Below are positions 33,383 through 39,568 of a DNA stretch of 39,568 nucleotides, in pieces. How positions within the stretch are numbered: the stretch's first letter is position 1; each line of letters starts with the position of its first letter. The DNA is taken from the NCBI GenBank assembly GCA_964563925.1, contig CAZLZD010000041.1, positions 1 through 39,568 on the forward strand. Direction: 5' to 3'. The DNA comes from JAUILA01 sp964563925 (GTDB taxonomy: Bacteria; Bacteroidota; Bacteroidia; Cytophagales; Cyclobacteriaceae). The position numbers were made by a program, and so were the translations under genes. The notes under the pieces were generated by a model. It had not been told where the DNA came from. It ran no database searches and saw nothing but the letters and a program-made list of their open reading frames with translations.

Positions 33383-33730
33383 ATGGAGAGAAAGAAGAAC
33401 AAAAAGCCGAAACTTCACATCCGTAAAGGAGATACCGTGAAGGTAATTGCAGGAAACTCCCGCGGTAAGCAGGGAACTGTCCTGGAAGTACTGCCTGCCA
33501 AGAACCGGGCCTTTGTGGAGGGCGTAAACGTAGTGACCAAACACGTGAAACCTTCAGCGACAAACCCTGAGGGTGGAATTGAGAAAACAGAAGCATCCAT
33601 CCATTTGAGCAACCTCATGCTTGTGGATTCCGCTACCGGGGAAGCAACCCGTACCGGCCGTAAGCCCAATGCCGATGGAAAGCTGCAAAGATATTCTAAG
33701 AAAACCGGAGAATTTGTAAAAAATGGCTAA
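33383..33730 (+). CDS. rplX: 50S ribosomal protein L24
   Basis: Starts 50S assembly. The KOW motif is at about residues 13-40 (IRKGDTVKVIAGNSRGKQG). FVEGVNVVTKH and the C-terminal basic region follow. Length 115. Overlaps rplE by eight bases. Confidence 0.98.
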   Translation: MERKKNKKPKLHIRKGDTVKVIAGNSRGKQGTVLEVLPAKNRAFVEGVNVVTKHVKPSATNPEGGIEKTEASIHLSNLMLVDSATGEATRTGRKPNADGKLQRYSKKTGEFVKNG

Positions 33731-34274
33731 TCCAAGACTTAAAGAAAAATACCAGAAGGAGATCATTCCTGCACTGAAAGAGAAATTTCAGTACAGCTCC
33801 ATCATGGAAGTGCCGAAAATCACCAAGATCTGTGTGAACAAAGGTATTGGTGCAGCCGTGGCAGATAAGAAACTGGTTGACGTGGGTGTAGAAGAACTTA
33901 CCTCCATTACTGGCCAGAAAGCTGTGGCTACCAAATCAAAGAAATCGATCTCTAACTTCAAACTGCGTGACGGAATGCCGATTGGTGCAAAAGTGACGCT
34001 GCGCGGAGATAAGATGTACGAATTCATGGATCGACTGATGTCTGTGGCACTGCCCAGGGTACGTGACTTCCGCGGGATCAGCGATAAAGGATTTGACGGA
34101 CGTGGAAATTATACCCTCGGTGTGAAAGAACAAATCATTTTCCCTGAGATCAGTATCGACCAGGTGAATCAGATCAGCGGAATGGATATCACGTTCGTGA
34201 CCACCGCCGCAAGTGACGAAGAAAGTTATGAGTTGCTTAAAGCGTTCGGCATGCCGTTCGCAAGCAAAAATTAA
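33723..34274 (+). CDS. rplE: 50S ribosomal protein L5
   Basis: Carries 5S rRNA in the central protuberance. VPKITKICVNKGIG, then QKAVATKSKKSISNFKLRDG, and RDFRGISDKGFDGRGNYTLG are diagnostic. Length 183. Confidence 0.98.
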   Translation: MANPRLKEKYQKEIIPALKEKFQYSSIMEVPKITKICVNKGIGAAVADKKLVDVGVEELTSITGQKAVATKSKKSISNFKLRDGMPIGAKVTLRGDKMYEFMDRLMSVALPRVRDFRGISDKGFDGRGNYTLGVKEQIIFPEISIDQVNQISGMDITFVTTAASDEESYELLKAFGMPFASKN

Positions 34275-34282
34275 TACGAATT

Positions 34283-34552
34283 ATGGCTAGAAAATCAGTA
34301 ATAGCAAGAGAAAAGAAAAGAGAAAGACTGGTAGCCAAGTATGCCGCCAAGCGCCGTGCCCTTAAAGAAGCCGGCGACTGGGAAGCACTTGACAAGCTGC
34401 CCCGAAACTCCTCACCGGTGCGTTTGCACAATCGTTGCAAGCTTACCGGACGCCCTAAAGGATACATGAGGAAATTCGGAATTTCCAGGGTTACTTTCCG
34501 GGAAATGGCCTCCGCGGGCAAGATCCCTGGAGTGACAAAAGCCAGCTGGTAA
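34283..34552 (+). CDS. rpsN: 30S ribosomal protein S14, zinc-free type
   Basis: Lies in the 30S head near the A site. It is the 89-residue form without the CxxC pairs of the zinc form. RCKLTGRPKGYMRKFGISRVTFREMA is the conserved core, with a C-terminal KASW. Confidence 0.98.
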   Translation: MARKSVIAREKKRERLVAKYAAKRRALKEAGDWEALDKLPRNSSPVRLHNRCKLTGRPKGYMRKFGISRVTFREMASAGKIPGVTKASW

Positions 34553-34568
34553 AAAGATTCTCTTTTAC

Positions 34569-34599
34569 TTTCAACAAAAAATATACTTGTGTATCTTTG
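34569..34599 (+). promoter_or_regulatory. Internal promoter before rpsH
   Basis: TTTC (34569-34572), a 19-base spacer and TATCTTTG (34592-34599) match the -33/-7 consensus with one change. It lies in the only sizeable gap in the cluster (97 bases, 34553-34649). Confidence 0.7.
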
Positions 34600-34603
34600 C
34601 AGG

Positions 34604-34617
34604 CCTGTTTCGGCAGG
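34604..34617 (+). promoter_or_regulatory. Leader hairpin before rpsH
   Basis: CCTG and CAGG pair around a TTTCGG loop right at the expected transcript start. It may be a 5' stabilising stem or part of a control site for a ribosomal protein; no E. coli-like S8 site could be recognised with confidence. Confidence 0.35.
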
Positions 34618-34649
34618 GGTGCAATTTTACTTTTGAATACTTAAAGAAA

Positions 34650-35048
34650 ATGACAGATCCGATAGCAGATTATTTGACCCGTTTGAGGAATGCCATCAAG
34701 GCAAAACACAGGGTAGTAGAGATCCCGGCTTCAAATCTGAAGAAGGAGATCACCAAATTACTGCATGACAAGGGGTATATCCTGAACTACAAGTTTGAGG
34801 AGACCGAAGATCATCAGGGAAAGATCAAGATTGCCTTGAAATACAACAGGGAGACCAACCAGTCGGCCATAATGAGCCTGGAGCGGGTAAGTAAGCCCGG
34901 ATTGCGTAAGTATTCCAAGGCAGAGGAGTTGCCACGTGTGTTAAACGGGTTGGGCATCGCTATATTATCCACTTCACGCGGTGTGGTTTCTGACAAGGAA
35001 GCGCGCGACATGCATGTGGGTGGAGAAGTGTTGTGTTACGTATACTAA
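34650..35048 (+). CDS. rpsH: 30S ribosomal protein S8
   Basis: A primary binder of 16S helix 21; in E. coli it represses the spc operon. MTDPIADYLTRLRNAIKAKH and the C-terminal STSRGVVSDKEARDMHVGGEVLCYVY segments are standard. Length 132. An ATG at 34587 would add 21 residues encoded by promoter and leader sequence and is rejected. Has its own promoter. Confidence 0.98.
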   Translation: MTDPIADYLTRLRNAIKAKHRVVEIPASNLKKEITKLLHDKGYILNYKFEETEDHQGKIKIALKYNRETNQSAIMSLERVSKPGLRKYSKAEELPRVLNGLGIAILSTSRGVVSDKEARDMHVGGEVLCYVY

Positions 35049-35059
35049 TTAGATAATAA

Positions 35060-35617
35060 ATGTCACGAATAGGGAAAAAACCGATCAAGCTTGCCGAGGG
35101 CATTACTTATTCCTACGAAAGTAAGGTGGGAGAAGTAACTGTGAAAGGTCCGAAAGGGGAGCTGAAGCAAATGATAGACCCTGCCTTCAAATTGGTTGAA
35201 AATGAAGGCGAACTGGTTATTGAGCGACCGACTGAAACCAAGCGTCATAAAGCGCTGCACGGGTTATACCGGTCACTGATCAATAATATGGTAGAGGGAG
35301 TAACCAATGGATATTCACACAAGCTGGAGCTTGTGGGTGTGGGGTATAAGGCTACTGCACAGAATAATATACTCGAGCTGAGTGTCGGGTATTCGCACAA
35401 TATCTGGCTGGCCCTTCCCGAGGAAGTGAAGGTATCCGCTGAGACTGCCAAAGGACAGAATCCGATCGTTACCATCGAAGGAATCGACAAGCAATTGCTC
35501 GGCCAGGTGGCGGCGAAGATCAAGTCTCTGCGTCCGGTTGAGCCTTACAAAGGAAAAGGTATCCGTTTTGTAGGTGAAAAAGTTAGACGTAAAGCTGGTA
35601 AACAGGCTGCTAAATAA
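35060..35617 (+). CDS. rplF: 50S ribosomal protein L6
   Basis: Lies near the sarcin-ricin loop and the factor-binding site. MSRIGKKPIKL, LELVGVGYKATAQNN and the C-terminal EPYKGKGIRFVGEKVRRKAGK are conserved. Length 185. Confidence 0.98.
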   Translation: MSRIGKKPIKLAEGITYSYESKVGEVTVKGPKGELKQMIDPAFKLVENEGELVIERPTETKRHKALHGLYRSLINNMVEGVTNGYSHKLELVGVGYKATAQNNILELSVGYSHNIWLALPEEVKVSAETAKGQNPIVTIEGIDKQLLGQVAAKIKSLRPVEPYKGKGIRFVGEKVRRKAGKQAAK

Positions 35618-35625
35618 TCATAGAC

Positions 35626-35973
35626 ATGGCATTTAACAAGAATAACAGAAGGTTGAGAATTAAGCGCGGTATCCGGCGGAAGGTCCAGGGTACAACGGAG
35701 CGTCCCCGTTTGTCCGTGTTTAAAAGCAACAAAGGAATATACGCCCAGATCATTGATGATACCAAGGGTCACACCTTGCTCTCCGTTTCATCGCGCGAGC
35801 TTGGTAACGAAAATGTGAATATCGAGGTATCGAAGAGTGTAGGGGTCAAGCTTGCCGAAAAGGCGAAGGCTGATGGAATTGAGTCCATCGTATTTGATCG
35901 CAACGGGTACCTGTACCACGGTAAAATCAAGGCATTGGCAGACGGTGCCCGTGAAGGAGGCCTAAAATTTTAA
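35626..35973 (+). CDS. rplR: 50S ribosomal protein L18
   Basis: Binds 5S rRNA with L5. RRLRIKRGIRRKVQGTTERPRLSVFKSNKGIYAQIIDD segments and the C-terminal FDRNGYLYHGKIKALADGAREGGLKF are typical. Length 115. Confidence 0.98.
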   Translation: MAFNKNNRRLRIKRGIRRKVQGTTERPRLSVFKSNKGIYAQIIDDTKGHTLLSVSSRELGNENVNIEVSKSVGVKLAEKAKADGIESIVFDRNGYLYHGKIKALADGAREGGLKF

Positions 35974-35979
35974 TAAGAT

Positions 35980-36498
35980 ATGTCAGAAAGTAACATAAGA
36001 TCAGTAAAGGCCAGCGAAATCGACCTCAAAGAACGGGTCGTGGCAATCAAGCGTGTGGCCAAGGTAGTTAAAGGCGGCCGTCGTTTCAGTTTTTCTGCCA
36101 TTGTCGTGGTTGGAGATGGAAATGGTGTGGTTGGTTACGGATTGGGCAAAGCCAATGAAGTGACAGACGCGATCACCAAGGGAATTGACGATGCCAAGAA
36201 GAACCTTGTGAAAGTTCCTATTATTAAAGGAACTGTTCCTCACCAGGCTATCGGAAAGTATTCCGGCGGACTCGTTCTGTTGAAACCGGCTTCCCCGGGT
36301 ACAGGAGTTATCGCCGGCGGTGCGATGCGTGCGGTACTTGAGAGTGCCGGCGTGCATAACGTACTGGCCAAATCAAAAGGATCATCGAATCCGCACAACG
36401 TGGTTAAGGCCACCTTCGATGCGCTGACCAACATGCGTGATCCGTATACCGTTGCTCAGCAGCGTGGTGTGTCATTGTCGAAAGTTTTTAACGGATAA
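35980..36498 (+). CDS. rpsE: 30S ribosomal protein S5
   Basis: Guards decoding accuracy near the mRNA entry site. The double-stranded RNA-binding half has LKERVVAIKRVAKVVKGGRRFSF, and the second half has GTGVIAGGAMRAVLESAGVHNVLAKSKGSSNPHN. Length 172. Confidence 0.98.
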   Translation: MSESNIRSVKASEIDLKERVVAIKRVAKVVKGGRRFSFSAIVVVGDGNGVVGYGLGKANEVTDAITKGIDDAKKNLVKVPIIKGTVPHQAIGKYSGGLVLLKPASPGTGVIAGGAMRAVLESAGVHNVLAKSKGSSNPHNVVKATFDALTNMRDPYTVAQQRGVSLSKVFNG

Positions 36499-36502
36499 GA
36501 TC

Positions 36503-36682
36503 ATGGCAAAAGTTAGAATATCACAAATCCGAAGTGCCATTGGGCGTCCTGAGCGTCAGAAGCGCACCATCCAGGCATTAGGTCTTGGAAAGCTGAACCG
36601 GTCTGTGGAAGTGGAATATACCCCTCAGATCCAGGGAATGGTAAATAAAGTTAGTCACCTGGTCTCTGTCACCGAGCTGTAA
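36503..36682 (+). CDS. rpmD: 50S ribosomal protein L30
   Basis: A 59-residue protein of the large subunit. MAKVRISQIRSAIGRPERQK and the TIQALGLGKLNRSVEVE core are standard. An in-frame ATG at 36437 lies inside rpsE and adds 22 unrelated residues, so the start at 36503 is chosen. Confidence 0.97.
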   Translation: MAKVRISQIRSAIGRPERQKRTIQALGLGKLNRSVEVEYTPQIQGMVNKVSHLVSVTEL

Positions 36683-36717
36683 GGCCGGGACAAGAACCTG
36701 TAAATAAAGGAACTGAA

Positions 36718-37164
36718 ATGAAATTGAATTCATTAAATCCTGCGAAGGGATCGGTTAAGACAAAGAAGAGGATAGGTCGCGGACAGGGATCCGGTAAAGG
36801 TGGTACCTCTACACGTGGTCACAAAGGAGCGAAGTCACGTTCGGGATACAGCAAAAAGCTGGGTTTTGAAGGCGGACAGATGCCTTTGCAGCGTCGTGTA
36901 CCTAAATTCGGGTTTACCAACCCGAACCGTGTGGAATACAAGGCGATCAACCTGAGCACGCTGGAGAAACTTGCGACGGAATCCAAGGTGACCGACATCA
37001 CCGTGGAAACGATTCGTGAGAATGGTCTTGCGGGTAAAAACGACATGGTTAAAATTCTTGCAAAAGGAGAATTGAAATCTAAAGTGAATGTTACAGCACA
37101 TGCTTTTTCAGCCTCCGCGGCAAAAGCGATTGAAGCAGCAGGTGGAACGGTGACCAGCTTGTAA
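36718..37164 (+). CDS. rplO: 50S ribosomal protein L15
   Basis: A late assembly protein with a Gly/Arg/Lys-rich N-terminal tail (GRGQGSGKGGTSTRGHKGAKSR) that runs into rRNA, then MPLQRRVPKFGF. Length 148. Ends two bases before secY. Confidence 0.98.
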   Translation: MKLNSLNPAKGSVKTKKRIGRGQGSGKGGTSTRGHKGAKSRSGYSKKLGFEGGQMPLQRRVPKFGFTNPNRVEYKAINLSTLEKLATESKVTDITVETIRENGLAGKNDMVKILAKGELKSKVNVTAHAFSASAAKAIEAAGGTVTSL

Positions 37165-37166
37165 TT

Positions 37167-38474
37167 ATGAAAAAATTCTTCACCACGATAAAGAACATTT
37201 TTTCGATCGAAGATCTGAAGTTAAGAATCCTGAATACACTGGGATTCCTTATCGTTTTCAGGCTTGGTTCGTTCATTGTCCTCCCGGGTGTTGATCCGGA
37301 TCAGCTGGATGCTTCCACCGGGGGAATCTTTGGATTCCTGGACATTTTCCTGGGAGGTGCATTCAGCAGGGCTTCCATATTTGCGCTGGGTATCATGCCG
37401 TATATATCGGCATCCATTGTAATCCAGTTGCTCACGGTGGCGGTTCCTTACTTCCAGAAAATGCAGAAGGAAGGGGAATCAGGAAGAAAACGTCTGACCC
37501 AGATCACAAGGGTGCTGACCATCCTGATCACGCTGGTGCAAGCCTGGTCTTACCTGGCAGCAACCATCCCCGGAGAAGCGATCATGTATAACGGGATATT
37601 CTTCCATATATCCTCCGTGGTGCTTCTTGTTTCAGGAACCATGTTCTGTATGTGGCTTGGAGAAAAGATCACTGATAAGGGTATCGGAAATGGTATTTCC
37701 ATGCTTATCATGATCGGTATTATTTCCCGGCTTCCCGGAACACTGATTGCTGAAGCAGTATCACGCGGAATGCAGGGCGCTCTTGCCTTCATTCTTGAGC
37801 TGGTGGCGTTGTTCTTTGTGGTGATGGCCGTGGTAGCGCTTACGCAGGCAACCCGCCGCGTACCCATCCAGTATGCCAAGCAGGTAATCGGCAATAAGAT
37901 GTATGGCGGTAAGCGGGATTACATTCCTTTGAAGGTGAATGCATCCGGGGTGATGCCGATCATTTTCGCGCAGGCGCTGATGTTCATCCCTTCCATGGTG
38001 GCAGGCATCTGGCAGGAAACCGAGATCGGTAATTACATCGGAGCGACCTTCTCCGATCCTTACAGCTGGCAATATAACCTTCTGTTTGGAATTCTGATCC
38101 TCCTTTTTACGTTCTTCTACACAGCAATTACGGTTAACCCGAATGATATTGCGGATAACCTGAAGCGTAACGGAGGTTTCATCCCGGGAGTAAAACCCGG
38201 AAAGCAGACATCTGAGTTTATTGACCAGATATTGACAAAAATTACGCTGCCCGGATCCGTTTTCCTGGCCATTGTAGCGGTACTTCCTGCGTTCGTGGTG
38301 CAGGCCGGAGTAAATCCTGGCTTTGCCCAGTTCTTTGGCGGAACGTCGCTGCTGATCATGGTGGGAGTAATCCTGGATACCCTGCAGCAAATAGAAAGTT
38401 ATCTGTTGATGCGTCACTATGAAGGAATGATGAAATCCGGAAAAGTGAAGGGACGATCGCAGGTGGCAGCCTGA
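37167..38474 (+). CDS. secY: Preprotein translocase channel SecY
   Basis: The main channel of the Sec translocon, ten membrane helices, 435 residues. Recognisable parts are LGFLIVFRLGSFIVLPGVDP, the plug area GGIFGFLDIFLGGAFSRASIFALGIMPYISASI, and the late loop NPNDIADNLKRNGGFIPGVKPGKQT. It sits between rplO and map, the usual Bacteroidota order. Confidence 0.98.
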   Translation: MKKFFTTIKNIFSIEDLKLRILNTLGFLIVFRLGSFIVLPGVDPDQLDASTGGIFGFLDIFLGGAFSRASIFALGIMPYISASIVIQLLTVAVPYFQKMQKEGESGRKRLTQITRVLTILITLVQAWSYLAATIPGEAIMYNGIFFHISSVVLLVSGTMFCMWLGEKITDKGIGNGISMLIMIGIISRLPGTLIAEAVSRGMQGALAFILELVALFFVVMAVVALTQATRRVPIQYAKQVIGNKMYGGKRDYIPLKVNASGVMPIIFAQALMFIPSMVAGIWQETEIGNYIGATFSDPYSWQYNLLFGILILLFTFFYTAITVNPNDIADNLKRNGGFIPGVKPGKQTSEFIDQILTKITLPGSVFLAIVAVLPAFVVQAGVNPGFAQFFGGTSLLIMVGVILDTLQQIESYLLMRHYEGMMKSGKVKGRSQVAA

Positions 38475-38480
38475 TAACTA

Positions 38481-39254
38481 ATGATCAGGTATAAGACGAA
38501 AGAAGAAATTGACCTCATTAAAGAGGGAGCGCTGATCCTTGGAAAGGCGCATGGCGAGGTAGCCAAAATGATAAAACCCGGGGTAACGACCCTGGCGCTG
38601 GATAAGCTGGCGGAAGAATTTATAAGGGATAATGGCGGGGTGCCCTCGTTCAAGAATTTCAACGGGTTCCCGGCCTCACTGTGTATCTCACTGAACGAAA
38701 ACGTGGTACACGGGTTTCCCAGTAAGAAGGAATTACGGGAAGGCGATATCCTTTCCGTCGACTGTGGGGTGTTCTATAAGGGATACCACAGTGATTCAGC
38801 CTACACCTACCCGGTAGGGACGGTGTCGGAGGAAGTAAAAACCCTTTTACGAGTGACGAAAGAGTCACTCTATTTAGGTATTGAACAAGCGGTGGTAGGC
38901 CATCGGATCGGTGACATCGGGTTTGCCGTACAGCAGCATGCAGAAAAGCATGGATTTGGTGTGGTACGCGAACTGGTGGGTCACGGATTGGGTCAGGACC
39001 TTCATGAAGAGCCCGAAGTGCCCAATTATGGAAAGAGGGGCAAGGGGCCGAAGATTCAGGAAGGACTGGTCATTGCGATAGAGCCTATGATCAACCTGGG
39101 TACACGGGGAATTGTGCAGGAAGCAGACGGATGGACTATCCGGACGGCAGACCGCAAGCCCTCCGCTCATTTTGAGCATACCATCGCGGTGTTTAAAGAA
39201 GGAACTGAGATCTTGACGACTCATAAGTTTATAGAAGAGAATTATAAATTTTAA
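38481..39254 (+). CDS. map: Methionine aminopeptidase type I
   Basis: Removes the initiator Met from nascent proteins. The five metal ligands are in place: Asp in SVDCGVF, Asp in YHSDSAYTY, His in VGHGLGQDLHEEPEVPNYG, Glu in AIEPMIN and Glu in HFEHTIAVF. Length 257. It is a short type Ia form without an N-terminal zinc extension. The gap to infA is one base. Confidence 0.97.
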   Translation: MIRYKTKEEIDLIKEGALILGKAHGEVAKMIKPGVTTLALDKLAEEFIRDNGGVPSFKNFNGFPASLCISLNENVVHGFPSKKELREGDILSVDCGVFYKGYHSDSAYTYPVGTVSEEVKTLLRVTKESLYLGIEQAVVGHRIGDIGFAVQQHAEKHGFGVVRELVGHGLGQDLHEEPEVPNYGKRGKGPKIQEGLVIAIEPMINLGTRGIVQEADGWTIRTADRKPSAHFEHTIAVFKEGTEILTTHKFIEENYKF

Positions 39255-39255
39255 T

Positions 39256-39474
39256 ATGGCAAAACAGAAATCAATAGAACAGGATGGTACGATTACCGAA
39301 GCATTGTCCAACGCCATGTTCCGGGTGGAACTGGAGAACGGACATGAGGTGATTGCACATATCTCTGGGAAAATGAGGATGAACTATATTAAGATTTTAC
39401 CGGGTGACAAGGTGAAACTGGAAATGTCACCCTATGATTTAACAAAAGGACGGATCGTTTACAGATACAAATAG
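39256..39474 (+). CDS. infA: Translation initiation factor IF-1
   Basis: An OB-fold factor that blocks the A site during initiation. IEQDGTITEALSNAMFRVELENGHEVIAHISGKMRMNYI is the family core, and the protein ends GRIVYRYK. Length 72, as expected. Confidence 0.98.
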   Translation: MAKQKSIEQDGTITEALSNAMFRVELENGHEVIAHISGKMRMNYIKILPGDKVKLEMSPYDLTKGRIVYRYK

Positions 39475-39518
39475 TACAGAGCCATCAGGCATGTGCCATT
39501 TGAAAAATAACATAACAC

Positions 39519-39568
39519 ATGAAAGTAAAAGCATCAGTAAAAAAACGTAGCGCCGACTGCAAGATTAT
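39519..39568 (+). CDS. rpmJ: 50S ribosomal protein L36 (partial, cut by window end)
   Basis: The window ends inside this gene. The visible residues MKVKASVKKRSADCKI match the start of L36, including the first zinc cysteine (Cys14). It follows infA after 44 bases, the usual order infA-rpmJ-rpsM. Confidence 0.93.
   Translation, partial: MKVKASVKKRSADCKI

Noticed and set aside
34587..34649. Upstream ATG as start of rpsH
   Set aside because: The extra 21 residues are encoded by the promoter and leader, and S8 proteins start at MTDPIADYL.

Overview
The window is a gene-dense housekeeping segment from a Bacteroidota chromosome, most like the order Bacteroidales. The evidence is the gene order purH-mreBCD-mrdA-rodA, the type IX secretion gene porZ beside tdk and recO, a TonB-dependent receptor with an N-terminal carboxypeptidase-like domain, a DUF5686 outer-membrane protein, an S14 protein without zinc cysteines, and repeated TAnnTTTG promoter elements typical of the Bacteroidota primary sigma factor. 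Genus and species cannot be read from the sequence.

Layout. At 134-2162 lie an ECF sigma factor, a small anti-sigma-like protein, gmk and nadD, tightly packed. At 2225-4807 is a DUF5686 outer-membrane protein, convergent with pyrH-frr (minus strand). At 6174-6662 (minus) is a stand-alone biotin carrier protein, divergent from a secreted tricorn-like S41 protease (6840-10094), which is followed by a DUF1801 protein. At 10525-10678 a promoter, a TPP riboswitch aptamer and an intrinsic terminator precede a TonB-dependent receptor (10701-13166), so that receptor is probably a thiamin importer. A UbiA prenyltransferase, purN and purH follow. The cell-shape operon mreB-mreC-mreD-mrdA-rodA occupies 16329-21829.

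At 21831-22300 there is a self-contained 470-bp cassette. Two 34-bp inverted arrays of an RGACTA hexamer (33/34 identical) enclose one S23/IVP-type four-helix-bundle gene. The left array begins one base after the rodA stop codon, and the right array supplies the stop codon of the convergent gene. A second, gene-less pair of the same arrays (27928-28138) begins one base after the recO stop codon. The architecture matches the intervening sequences found inside 23S rRNA genes of some bacteria, but here it sits between protein genes. This is the most unusual structure in the window.

Next come a four-helix membrane protein and a 350-residue protein of unknown function (both minus strand), then ferredoxin, tdk, porZ and recO (plus strand). 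From a near-perfect promoter at 28177-28207 to the window end runs the S10-spc ribosomal protein cluster: rplC, D, W, B, rpsS, rplV, rpsC, rplP, rpmC, rpsQ, rplN, X, E, rpsN, rpsH, rplF, R, rpsE, rpmD, rplO, secY, map, infA and a truncated rpmJ. The cluster starts at rplC without rpsJ, and it has an internal promoter in front of rpsH. No tRNA, rRNA, CRISPR array or transposase gene was seen.
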